Source of the DNA: Onchidella celtica | Lineage: Eukaryota > Mollusca > Gastropoda > Systellommatophora > Onchidiidae | Direction of reading: 5' to 3' | DNA length: 64,000 bases | Assembly: GCA_963931925.1 (NCBI GenBank) | Contig: OZ007575.1 | Span: 29,113,752 to 29,177,751 of the forward strand | Shown here: piece after piece, positions 50,606 to 62,262 of the stretch | Layout: each line of letters begins with the position of its first letter | Position numbering within the stretch: position 1 is the stretch's first letter | Notes under the pieces: model-generated | What the model was told of the DNA's origin: nothing | Databases searched by the model: none | Seen by the model: the letters and a program-made list of their open reading frames with translations, nothing else | Program-made: the position numbers and the translations under genes

Positions 50606-52316
50606 CTGAGATATGAGCATTTTGGATACTAGAGCAAATTTCTGCAAATGATAAGTAACCTAATTTCAAGCACACTAATAATGTGTAAAATAAAAAATTG
50701 CCCTTGATTTCATCTTTATGTAGGCCTAAAGCACTGTATTATGAGAATTTGCCGAAGAAAACTTTTTTTTACATGTTCCATTAACTAACATTTTATCTTG
50801 CTTTCTTGGACAGTAGTGTGCGAGTTAGTTTTGGAGTGTAAAATACAATGTATTGGAAGCGGTGTGCTTCGTGTTATTTATTGTAAATTTCAACATGTAC
50901 ATAGAGACGAAGTTTTCAGGAAGTGTTGCCATGAAGACGAAGTTTTTCATCTTAACATTTTTATTTAATGTTTAGTCTTTAGGTAATTTGTAGGCAATTT
51001 AGCACATTATTGGACTGCATATTTTGGAACACATTTGATACATGTGAGGTTGTCTGATGCCTAACACACTACATGTGTACATGTACTTTAGTCCTCAATG
51101 GACTTTTAGGGTAAAATTACAGGCCATCTGCATTTATTGGTTCTGAAAATGATTGATGGTAGAATTCATTCTGGTCCTGCAGTTAAATATGTAGGTACAG
51201 AGGCAAGAATGTCAGATTACAAGGCATTGACTAGTTTGTGTGCTTGCAGCTTATGTAAGGAGGAATATATATTATATATATTATATTCACTATATTGAAT
51301 CCATCACTTTTCAAGCCAGGAGGTTTCTCAATACTAACAGCAAAAATACATGTATATCATATAAATTGAGAGCTGGGGTTAAGGAATACAACAATGAAAG
51401 TCTAAACATTAAAATTTTGAAACATTTATTATTAGCTTTCCATTTAAAGATTAATTTAGATCATCTTTTTCATGTCTTGTAAGCATTACGCACCAGCTTG
51501 ATGTTAAGTGACAACCTGAACTCATCTTTTCTCTTTTGTTCTCTTTAGTTTGTTTGCTGGTTGCAAGTGAAAGCTGTGCTTGCTGTGGGTAGGGCGTTTA
51601 TTTTGTCATTTATGGTTGCCTGACTTTGATGTTCTTGCATTTTGTGCTTTGTCATGCATGTGACATAAATTTACATTTTTTCTTTTTTGAGCGTCAAGCT
51701 GTGTTGACTTGACTTGCTCACTAACTAGGAGCATATCGTCTGTATCAGTCACAGATCTGTGTGACAGTATAGTTTTATATATACATATATTATGTTCTGA
51801 GAGACCACACTCCTGCCTGTGAGTATTGTAAGTGACTGCTGTATTAAATTTAGGACAAACAACCATTTCTGTACTTAGTTTACTTTCATCATTTTTAGGG
51901 TACTGCAGTCTAAGGATACCAGCAGACTACAGAACTCATTTTCTCAAAACTGAATTTTTGGACCTGGCTGTTCCGATTTTACCAAAAATCCACTCAATAA
52001 AATAATTTTGTGTACATGTATGTCACTAGTCAATATCAGTTGGGTCAGTTAAATGTGGTTATTTTTAAAACATTCAGAATGTGGCCTTAGACTAGAGTGG
52101 CACAGAGATAATTGTGAGCTGTGTTAGGTAAAACAAAAACAAAAAAGAAGTCCAACGTGCATTATTTTTCTACTTTTAACCTGAATGTCCAATAATTAAT
52201 GCTCTAAATCAGTCAGCTCTGCTGCATCTTTTCATTTGTTATGTTTCTTTTTTCATTGTGTTGTCCACGTCAGTCCTACATTTTTGCATAATTGTGGTAT
52301 TTTTTTTTTTGGCTAG
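50606..52316. other. Intergenic, nothing recognised
   Basis: AT-rich with many ACATGTA words. No gene or bounded element. Confidence 0.4.
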
Positions 52317-52763
52317 GTATATTTGGGCCGAATATGGCCTAAATAGCGCAAAACCCTCGTTCTGGGTTATTTGGGCCGATAATGCGAGTTTGCAGTTTGC
52401 ACTGTTCTGGCGTGTTTTTTTGGTTTTTTTTTTAAACAGAATTTGTGTCCGTGCAGTATTTCCTAAAGGTAGCGTCAATTACCACCGCATTGCGGTGGCC
52501 ATTGACGGTTCATCGATCGCCAATGGCTACCCCAGCCCCTTTTCGCCTGATGAGTCAATCTGACTACCACCCATTGATACAAACTGACTAGACCCTCATG
52601 CCCCCAGGTCCATCTGACCATTCCAATGCACACTTAAATCGACAATGGACACCGTATTACGCGGTGACAATTGGCACTCCCTTGCCTAAAATACCTTCGG
52701 CCCAAATGGCACAGGAGCAGGTTGTATAGGCCGTATTCGGCCTAAATATATACACTTCCTTTT
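52317..52763. mobile_element. MITE with GGCCGAATA(T/C)GGCC ends
   Basis: The left end is GTATATTTGGGCCGAATATG continuing GCCTAAA. The right end, read inward, is GTATATATTTAGGCCGAATA continuing CGGCCTA. Inside are a near-perfect hairpin at 52474-52506 (CACCGCA/TGCGGTG core, GTCAAT/ATTGAC base) and the block shared with 15317-15462. It is 447 bp and has no frame. Confidence 0.65.
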
Positions 52764-54270
52764 TTTTTTGTAGGATTTTTCTTTAAAATACATACATTGT
52801 AATTTGTATGTAGATCAAATACAGTGAATTTTGTTAAACTTAAAGGGTGTAAATTGCATTAAATATTCATGAGCCATAGCTTTGAGAAAAGGCCTTTCTA
52901 TCTCTTGTTGTTTTTATCTTTGTGCAAGACAGTCTGTGAATAGTGTGAAGAAAAAAGAAAAAGACTGAAACATACAGTACATAAATTTACATGTCTAAAA
53001 ATTTATAATCTTAAATTGTTCATGTTATGGCATCTCTGTCATTGTTCATCAGGTCTGACCAGTGACATGCTACAATTATAATTCATAGGTCACTGAATTT
53101 GACAGCAAAGTAAAATTCACAGCTATGTTGGGTACCGTCAGAATCATAGTGAATTTTATCACTGGCTGTGGTTATCTGACTGTGACTGTGAGTGAGTGTA
53201 CTGTGAAAGTATATAATAACTACATGTAATACGACTTTACAAAATCTGTACAAAAGATACCATGCCTTACTGTAGGCGACGGACAGTGAAGCACAAGACT
53301 CTAGTCTAATACATTATTATCCATTATTGTTGTGTTTGGAGATTTATTTTTCATCTAGTACTATTGACCAGCCATTTCATAATTACTGTATAGAAGATGA
53401 CTAGATATTTATCACTGGGTTAATTTTTGTGATGATTTCTTTGTGGATAATGTGAGTTTGCAAAGTGAACCTGGCCAATCAGATCGAGTTAACTAATGAG
53501 TAAGATTATCTTGCTCTCGAGAGTGCATTTGGGGTAAACATTAACTATTACATGTGAAAACATGAAGGAGACAAGGGAGTGAGCACAGATTTAGCTAATG
53601 CTAACAGACATGTCATCACTCTGATCTGAAATGCAGTGTGAATGTGATTTCATGAAATAAAATGACAATGTTCTCTGTTCAGATATGTGGCCTGTTGCTT
53701 TTTCAATCATAAAAAAGTGTGTGCATGACGCATAGAAGTCATGTCCTCAGATTGACAAAGTGATCAGCGTACATCTTTAACCTTTGATGTGCCATTTTGT
53801 GTAAATTCTCTTTGCTGGTTCTCAAATTTCCATCAAAAGACGTAAAACCTGGAAAAACCCTGGAGACATCCTTGAATTCTTCAACTCGGAGTGTTCATTT
53901 TTACTTGCAGGACAAAATGTATGCAAACAATGTAGGCCTAATTTGAAATTCAGTTTTCAAAAGTTATCTGCTGTAAACCAACCTAAACTGTCACTGTCAG
54001 CATTTGTCTTATTTTGGTACAGTAGTTTTTATTTCATGATTCAGTTTGTGAAAATGAACCCTGAACTGGTTGATTCACTTCATGCCACAGTTCTTAGAGA
54101 TCAACTTGTTGTACTACTGGATTTCTGATAGAATCACCATCTTCTGGCATTGGTGGCAAGGAATCAAAAATATGTATTCTGGCATTGGTGGCAAGGAAAT
54201 ATCAAAGTACATACATTGTCACTATCAGAGTTGAGCTCTTGGGGATCTAATGACTGCACGAGAGGCAGCT
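52764..54270. other. Intergenic, one short tandem duplication
   Basis: TCTGGCATTGGTGGCAAGGA occurs twice, near 54143 and 54178. Otherwise nothing recognised. Confidence 0.4.
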
Positions 54271-55352
54271 AACTCACACTCGGACACACACACAAGAAAT
54301 TATTAAATAACTAGAGTATATATGTATATCAGGCCGGCCGGGCCATATTATTACATACATATTAATAATAATATACAAAACAAAAGACAATAGAGGTATA
54401 TTCAAAGCAAAAATTCCAATTACTAACTTAACCTATCATATTCATGTGTAACTATGTTCCCTTATTGGATGTACTGCAATCAATAGCCAAATGGTATATT
54501 ATAAGAAACAAGATATCAATCTAAAGTAACAGTTGAGTCGCCACTGGCCAGTCGCCAGGCAAACTCCAGAAATCATATGGGTTCCCAAGGTACACTGAAT
54601 GTTAGGAGAGCCCAGTACGTTCAAAGCCTACAGAAGCACAAATCGGCTTGTAGGTATTTAAGCAGCTTGTAAAAGTATATTATATAAATGCAATCACTCA
54701 GTCACTATTCATTTCATCAACAATGTGCCATAATTCTTCAATCGTATTATGGAGATAGTTTTACAATACAGAACACTCGTTCGTCGAGTCCAAGCTGTGG
54801 TTTTCTCTGACTTCCCGTGAGGCTGTGGGTTTTCTCTCTATCTCTGAACTTTTATCATAATTAGTTACTAAGATCAGTTACCATTGTCACGCCTAATTCG
54901 TAGGCGCGAACATCAGAAGAGCGCAGCGTGGACCTTTTAAGTCAGTCCACCCAGACCTTTCTTACTAGAGCTCTCTCTCTCTCTATGCTCAGACAGTCCG
55001 ATGACAATGGACCGCTCGTCTTCGGGCCACACAGTTCAGGTACTAGCCAACCGGAGATACTTCACGAAAACGATGCTTCTTCTCGTCTGTATTCAATGAA
55101 TTTCAACGTTGCACGATGTTTTATACTATCCAACTACCCAGCAGGGTTAGTCCTCTGGTAAAATTAGTTCAGCAATCTCATTGGCCGAAACCCCACCATT
55201 TTGAATGTAAGAATACGTCTGCACTATTCTACCAGCCTGTTAACATGCAAAAACTTGTCTAGTCATACTTAGCAATGTCAGCAATCCCCACCGTATCTCA
55301 CCCCTCCTCCATTACTTCTAATCACTAACACCAAAACCCAAAAGCGTGAATC
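54271..55352. other. Unassigned, CpG-containing stretch
   Basis: More CpG than usual at 54890-55100, with a CT run at 54970-54983. It resembles the C-rich insert at 22701-23500 in style. No repeated copy, gene or family could be shown. Confidence 0.3.
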
Positions 55353-55355
55353 TAA

Positions 55356-56027
55356 AGAGCCTATTCCACGCACAGTTTTTCCGGACAGGTTTTTTAACTG
55401 CAGCCAGGCTTCAGTTTCACTGCAGTTGATCGTTTAACTGAAGATGTAATAGCATTTCTTTTAAACTGCAGTCGGACTGCAGTTGGGTGTGTATGCGCGA
55501 AGGTAATCAAGTTAAACTACACAGCACACAAGAGTGATGGCGGATAGCCAGATACTTGATCTCCTTGCGTTTCCCAGAATTTTGTGTATAGTAGGAGTGC
55601 TCAGTGCGTGCTGTGTAATTTGAGTTTTTAGTGAAGGCTAAAAAATGTTTGCTATAGAATCTAATATTTTTTTTAAATAAGCATTTTAATAGGGCGTGTA
55701 CGCGATGACTTTGCTAAATTTAATGCGCTGATTTGAAAAATGCAATTCATTTTAAAATCGGATGACTTTTAAACAAATTTGATATTTCTCGAAACGGCGT
55801 TCTAGTAGAATACGTCACTGGGCGCCATGCCGTCTAGGACTGAAGCAGCGGACGTACGGTAAAAATATTTGGCTGGCCAAATATTTCTGAGCATGAGGCT
55901 AGACTGCAGTAATTCCGGATTGATGACGCAATACTGACGATGGTTTTGTGATCACACGCACAGGTTTAACTGCAGTCAGACTGCAGTCAAAATCCTGTCC
56001 GGAAAAACTGTGCGTGGAATAGGCCCT
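55356..56027. mobile_element. PIF/Harbinger-like MITE, 672 bp, TAA duplication
   Basis: The left end is AGAGCCTATTCCACGCACAG and continues TTTTTCCGGACAGG. The right end is the inverse, beginning AGGGCCTATTCCACGCACAG. The TIRs are about 48 bp. TAA flanks both ends (55353-55355 and 56028-56030), which fits the TWA duplications of PIF/Harbinger. The palindrome ACTGCAGTC(G/A)GACTGCAGT lies near both ends (55465 and 55972). No transposase. Confidence 0.75.
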
Positions 56028-56030
56028 TAA

Positions 56031-56557
56031 CAGTTTAACTTTGCAATTCCTTACTCACTAAACAATAATTCGCGGAGACCGTTCGAGGCCACCAGCCAAT
56101 TTCTCATGGCCCTGCCAAATAAACAACTCACGCTCTGCGTGAGATTTAATAACACTAGACTCATGTATTGAAAAAAAAAAAGTATCCCCGAGGCAGACAG
56201 CTGCCGAAACTCATAAAAATTACCTGATTGTTGCAGGTGGAAGTGGCGCCAGGAGCATAATCATCTTTTTGTAATTTGATGTCACTACATGTACTACATG
56301 TACAGTTACACACCTTGTTCCCATTCGGGCGACCTGGCTAAGAATCACGGAGGTCGGTCCAAAGTGATACACGTCTTATAAATTTTAGAGAATACACATT
56401 TCATTCCCACATAACGTTTCTTTTGACAAAAGGTGGTCCCCTGAGTCCCCATGGAACTTGCATTGGATAATACATAGCATTATGTATGTGATCACGACGG
56501 ATAGACCGACTGAAAGCGTGTTATTCTACACTTATCTCAGTGTGGGAACAATTCCCA
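56031..56557. other. Intergenic, nothing recognised
   Basis: An A run near 56171-56181 and ACATGTA words. No gene. Confidence 0.4.
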
Positions 56558-56936
56558 GGACGCACCACAGACTAACAAAATACCCAGACTGGATGGTCCC
56601 ATTGTGTGACGTCACAAAACAGCGAAAGGTCATGAACCATCCGCCATATTAGGTTTAAGGTAGCGACCGACGCTTGAGCATAGCTACAATTTTGAATGAT
56701 ACCATACGCACCTACTGAACTCGGAAGTTTGGTTCCGCACCAAGAAATTAATACATGTACAACCAATCTTGTCAAATAAAAAGAAATTTCTACTGCAGAT
56801 AGAACTAGAATCGGAATTTCCCGAGCGGCGGCCATGTTGTTTATATGTACAGTCGTCGCTCGGGAAATTCCGTAAAAAACGACACAGCCCGAAGCTCGTG
56901 TTTCCAGTCTGGTTAATTTATTAGTCTGTGGGACGC
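56558..56936. mobile_element. Inverted-repeat element with kB- and CRE-like sites
   Basis: The arms 56558-56593 and 56903-56936 match at about 26 of 32 positions (core CCACAGACTAA and CCAGACTGGA). Inside are TGACGTCA (about 56608-56615, perfect CRE) and a perfect 15 bp inverted repeat, GGAATTTCCCGAGCG at 56813-56827 with its inverse at 56857-56871. Each arm of the latter holds an NF-kB-type site. Probably a MITE. Confidence 0.55.
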
Positions 56937-57610
56937 ACGGATAGGCATTATATAGATCTAACCTGCATTTTTCTCTGTACGAGTATACGGGACAGTGTGG
57001 TAACAAAATTTACCGTACCAAGATGTACGAACCGCAGGGAAAATAGCGACGTACGGAAAAAGGTTAAATAAGATGCTCTCGTTCTACCTCGAGACAATCG
57101 CACTGGCCCCTTCTCTTTCTCTAAGTTCTCTCTCTCTCTTTCTTTCAATGTTTTCTCTCTCGCATACGCACACACACAATTTTCTTCACCAAGTCTCTCC
57201 CCTCTCTCCTCAGACTAATCTTCCCTTGAGTCTCAGAGTCTCTCTTTTTGTATTCCTATCTGTATTCCTGATACCAGCAACGAATTTTTAAAGCTTTCAT
57301 TGTACACACGTATGTAGGAGGCGGAAAGTGTGAAGGGAATGAACCCCAACACACGTGGGGTGTCTTAAACTGTTAATGAGTGTTATGCAAATATTGGGGA
57401 CATTTTAAATATTGTCACATGCGCACTGCAATGACCTGTTGATGTAGGCTGGGATAATAACATTACACATACATGTATTGTCAAAAGCTCCAATAACAGA
57501 TTTGTAGGACAAAGATGGTTGGTAGTGTATACAACATTGTACAATGTAGAACGTGACTGCAGTCTTGGTGCGGATACTATTAATCGTGATACTGTGATAG
57601 TAATGATGAG
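56937..57610. other. Intergenic with CT-rich tract
   Basis: 57100-57250 is a pyrimidine-rich stretch. No gene recognised. Confidence 0.4.
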
Positions 57611-57612
57611 TA

Positions 57613-57660
57613 GGCAGGGCCGGATTAAGGACAACTGATGCCCCCAGCACAGTCCAACTT
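57613..57660 (+). repeat. Possible single hAT-type terminus
   Basis: CAGGGCCGGATTAAGG is a common type of hAT end. No matching right end was found, so this is a weak call. Confidence 0.25.
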
Positions 57661-57786
57661 GGGTGTCCCTCAGCCCTTCCTTTGGCAAGACATTGTCAAA
57701 AGTGACAAAATGCGAAGTACTAAATTAAGAATTCAGTTTTCTCCCAAACCTGACACTTCTGTTTATATATATAAGGCTACCGTTAT

Positions 57787-57985
57787 TGATCCAAATGGAC
57801 AAATAAGCCTGATCCTTATTGGACCAAATGGACACATTTATTTTAAGCTTAATTCTTATTTGTCCAAACGGGCAAATAAGTAAAAACTTTAGTGGTCCAA
57901 ACGGGCAAAAAAGTCTTAACTTAATTTGCCCAGGTATTGATAATAAAATTACATACATGTAATGTAATTGGTCCCAACAGGCAAA
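57787..57985. repeat. Degenerate tandem repeat, ~33-40 bp unit
   Basis: GGTCCAAACGGGCAAATAAG and its variants (GATCCAAATGGACAAATAAG, GGACCAAATGGACACATT, GGTCCCAACAGGC) recur about five to six times. The repetitive peptide in the reverse frame is a by-product. Confidence 0.65.
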
Positions 57986-58010
57986 GAGAATAGCCACAAT
58001 GGTCCCGTAA

Positions 58011-58340
58011 TACAGTAGTATAGGTAAATTTTGTGGAAAAGAAAAGAGGTAAGTTTGCAGAGAAGTACACTGTAGATGTAACTGGCCACAAGTTGGTAAT
58101 AAAGAGCCTTTTGTGAGTATTTTGGCTATATGACCCAAATTTTTATAGATTCTTCAAGGAGATTTCAAAGACCACTGAGATTATAGATGAGACACGCATG
58201 GGTCTATTATAATTTTATTTATACAGCAAGGGTCATTCGGATTTCAACAGCAACGACTTCAAGTTGTCCGTTCGTTGAGAGAACTGCTTGTTAAGGTAAG
58301 CTGTTTAATTTTTTTAACTTGGAGAAATTCTGCACATCCG
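58011..58340. other. Intergenic, nothing recognised
   Basis: AT-rich, no gene or bounded repeat. Confidence 0.4.
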
Positions 58341-58361
58341 GACCATCAAGTGAACATATCC

Positions 58362-58456
58362 TAAGTCTGTCCCTAACCCTGTCTTTATCCCTAATCCTAA
58401 ACCTTCGTTTCCTGGATAAAGGGCTGTATGTTAGGATTAGGGATACGGTTAGGGAA
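58362..58456. repeat. Inverted, telomere-like CCCTAA / TTAGGG words
   Basis: The left part reads CCCTAACCCTGTCTTTATCC then CTAATCCTAAACC. The right part is roughly its inverse, GTTAGGATTAGGGATACGGT then TAGGG. Further CCCTA and TAACCC words follow to about 58620. It is degenerate, not a true array. Confidence 0.5.
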
Positions 58457-58847
58457 TTATTTCCGAATCCGCTAATCTCCAGGAAACACGCAGGTCTTTA
58501 AATGGAAAAAGAAGGACAAACGTTATTAAAATTTATTAAACTTGAAAGAAATGTATACTATAATTAACCCTATCCCCAATTCCAAACCTATTATTAAACC
58601 TTTCACTAACCCTTAGTGTTGTCCGTACACATGCTCTTCAAATCACGACAACCGGATTCGGTAATCCTCCACTATTGATTCAAGTTATGTATAAGGACAG
58701 GGTTATGGTTTAGGTATCTTGTGTCGGGACACATGGAGCTCATTCTCTCATGCTTTGTTATATCATGCTTAGCATAATTTTCTGATGGAGAGAGGGAAGG
58801 ACTAACTAGTAACTTCAGTCGTCATAAGTCTCCGTAATGGCTGTTCG
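58457..58847. other. Intergenic, telomere-like words only
   Basis: Scattered CCCTA/TAACCC-like words as described for 58362-58456. No gene. Confidence 0.35.
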
Positions 58848-58925
58848 TCCCTTAGAATGGCAAGGTTCTAACTCCCTTCCATCAAATTTTGAGAAACTGA
58901 TGATTGAAATTTCATGGTTGGGGAC
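58848..58925 (+). repeat. Single terminus of the TTCATCCCCTTAGAATG family
   Basis: TTCGTCCCTTAGAATGGCAA and the next 55 bases match the left end of the element at 9796-10843. No partner end nearby. Confidence 0.6.
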
Positions 58926-59719
58926 GTCCAGGGCAAATAACAATAATAATGTTATTATAAAATGCACAATTTTGAAAACATCATTCATTAATTAGAAATC
59001 TGGCTGAATATAAATTGCGTGTTTGTACTCAAAACTGGTTACTCTTAACTCAGGGTAATACGGTAGCAAAAATAATACACATACAATACAATTTCATTGT
59101 GAACGAAATGAAACTTAATGGATAATAATACTAAACCACATACACTGTACTTGCTCCTCACTGAAATACCCCCTTCCCCCCCCCCCCCCAAAAACAACAA
59201 TTATACAACAACAAAACTACCGGTTTGTGATTGGGGGAGTGGCGAGGGTTAAAGGGGTCAAGAAACGCAACGCCAGGATTCTCACAGGTCCATAAAAATT
59301 AAACTTAAGGACCTTTAAGGACATTTTTAGACAAAAATAAAAGACTTTTTAAGGACCTTTTGATATTCTTCCCTAACACGCTTACGAATGTTCTAGGATC
59401 CGATAGTATCTGCAATAAAACAATTACTCCTTACATATTTCACATTGTTAAGTGCAATGGTGCGCCACTAGAGCCGTTGGTCAGTTGAGTCGAAAATGGA
59501 CAAAGACGAGCCTTCAAATAAAAAGAACGATCGCAATTTTTAATTTTTTTTTTTGCCTGCACTACAATATAACAAAGAAAGGTGTGATAATCTGGTATTT
59601 TAAGGATTTTTTAAGGACCTTTGCATAAATTTTGAATATTAAGGAATCCTTAAAACCAATATTTTTTTATTATTATTATTCTTTTAGAAAATTAAGAACT
59701 TTAAGGACTTCCAGCGATC
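58926..59719. repeat. TTAAGGACCTTT-word repeat region
   Basis: At about 59300-59360 and again at 59600-59715 there are clusters of TTTAAGGACCTTT-like words in both orientations. They could be the ends of one eroded element, but I could not fix its limits. A C run is at 59177-59190. Confidence 0.35.
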
Positions 59720-61467
59720 TGTTTTTAAGTCAGTTTTCAGTTTCAGAAGATGAGGGAGTTGCATTATTCGGTACATCAGTTAAACAAGAAAATGTGTCCG
59801 CAAAATCTTTGTACACCTCTCCTTTTCTTCTCATCTGAGTTTCTAGTTTGTCAACAACTGTGTAAAAATTGTAATATGAAATTTATCTGTGGCATTAAAA
59901 AGAAATGTACGGTACTCCCTTCTCCACTTTCTGTTGTGCCCTCCTTCCACTTGATGCCCAAAGCACGTGCCTGTTTTGCTTAACATGCCTGTGATTGGGC
60001 ACTGCAGACTGGATAGCGATCAGGGGCGAGACTTCCTCATAATCAAATAATCAGTGATTACCCTTCGAATATTAATTCTAGAATTACTGTGCTTTCCAGA
60101 TCGAGCCCAACTCTCTCCCATTTAGTCAGTTCAGCATTCAATTCTACCTCGCTATTTGCGTTTGTTGAATAGTCCAACACCCCTCACCGAAAAGCATCTT
60201 TATAGAGACCTTAGGAACTGGTCCATAATCAGTGATTAACAAAGAAGAAGAAGACTTGACTACACCCAGAACCTATCTTGAGCATAGCCTGTATTCGTCG
60301 ACGCGGCCCCGTAGACAGCAGAATAGTGGGGGATTAAAATAGGTTTAAAAATCAAAGTTTGACCAGATTTTACCGATTTATGCATGTTTTTCACTATGCG
60401 GTCGTTTTCATCCTATTCGAAAGGTAAAGGGTAGAGTGAAAGAGTTTGTGTGGATTTTTTTGTTTGCTTGAGGTAATCTAAGAATAATTTACTCCACGCA
60501 CAGTAAGAGCTATCAAAGCATAATAATATAGTCTAGATAACAACTGTGATAAAAACCAGTCGAGCGTAACCATCAAGAACATCACTTCACTTGATAGGTC
60601 GAGCGAACCTATACCGCAACGGCAGGTAGCCACTTCTCCGAGATCGCTGCACATTGTTGTGTCACAGAGATGCCAGTTAAGCACTTTCTGCCATTTAATG
60701 TTAATGGGTCTTTTTCGAGAAACTTTATGAGACGGTAGAATAACAAAATCTCTGGCTATGAATATGACAATGAAAACTTGCCGTTCAAATTATATTTTAA
60801 AAATGGATGAAAAATATGTCTATAAATCTGTTAGTATGAATGAATGGTATTTTCAGATTAGTTTGGCTTGTAAATTGCTGCATTCCTTCCTGTTGACAAG
60901 AATAGTCCGCTCTTTAGATTTTGCAATGCCTTGCACCCGTTTCATTGTTTTAGTCGCTGCATTTATAATTACATGTAAATATGATGTAGCGATACTTCCT
61001 ATTATAAGGATCTCTAGCTTAAATTCTGATTACCCTCTGCAGAGGGCCAGGCTTCGCCCGTGATAGCGATGGCTTTCGATATTCATCGTGGTTTTGATGA
61101 TCGTGAGAACAAGTATGTAGTGTGCTTATGATGGGATTGATATGCGGTGACAACATTATCAGACTCGCTCACCGCGCTGAAAACGCCCAACTAAACAGTA
61201 AACGGGAACAAAAAGCCAGCTTGGCTTTTCAAAACACAGTCGGGAAAATGTCATCGTTCGGCGAAAGTACACTTTCTGGGGAAAAAGGTGTATGGGGGAA
61301 CTTATGAAATTAATTTATATTTCATGAAATGAACAATATTTGCTCCACGTAGCGCTGAATATTATGCGTTCACGTACAAAATGATCCGCGCGCGCATGCA
61401 ATTTTACTTTCACGTGCTACGTATTCCCGGCCCTCACAGCCTGTCCCCATTGTTTTCTTTTTAAGGA
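59720..61467. other. Intergenic, nothing recognised
   Basis: Frames here are short and without family resemblance. No bounded repeat was found. Confidence 0.4.
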
Positions 61468-62262
61468 CTAAATGAGGTACCCGGCATTGCCTGTGTTCCC
61501 ATCTTTCTCTCTCCCTCTTTCATCTAGACAATTTCCCATAATAATCCAGAGTCTTGCTTCAGAACTCATGTACACAGGGAACTACGCACCAGTCTGAGCG
61601 CTTGTCAAATACAGTCTCCCCGTGCAGTAGGCTAGTTTTTAAAGGGAACACAAAAAGAGATCGATGTATTTTACATTTTTTACAACAAATACAAAAACTT
61701 GTCTGAAATTTGAATAAACACAATAGGTTGATACAAAAGTAATTGGGTTAGATTAGTCGACACTTGAGAAAATTAGTTCTATAATTTTTGCAACTTTAAT
61801 TTGGGCTGTAGCGTTGAGCGAAAAAAAAAAGGGGCGGAATGGCATCACAGTGAATTAATACTCTCGCCACTAATTAGATGAGGTACCTGGCATTACCCAG
61901 GATCAACCTATGCTCCTTCTTATCTAGACCATAATATTTCTCATATTATTCCACAGCATTGCTTCAGAACTCTTGCGGGCCAGGGCACTAAGCACCAAAT
62001 TAAACGCTTTGTCAAACGCAGTCTCCGCGTGCGGCCAGCTTGTCAAAGGGAGCAGAAAAAGAGATCATTGTATTTTACATTTTTTAAAAATGCCAGAAAC
62101 TTGAATAAACACAATAGGCCGGTACAAAAACTAAAGGTTCAGATTACTTGACACTTGAGAAAATTAATTTTACAATTCTGTAAGCTGTGATTTAGTCTGC
62201 AGCGTTGAGAAAAAAGAAAAAGCCAAAATTGCACCGCAATGAGTTACTCCCACCACTTTTTT
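61468..62262. repeat. Two-copy tandem repeat, ~406 bp unit
   Basis: Unit 1 is about 61468-61870 and unit 2 about 61871-62262. Both begin near TGAGGTACC(C/T)GGCATT and share AATAAACACAATAGG and GACACTTGAGAAAATTA. The starting motif is that of the element at 17988-19797. Confidence 0.75.

Noticed and set aside
57725-58138. 137-residue minus-strand frame with repeated peptide
   Set aside because: The peptide repeats follow from the DNA tandem repeat at 57787-57985.
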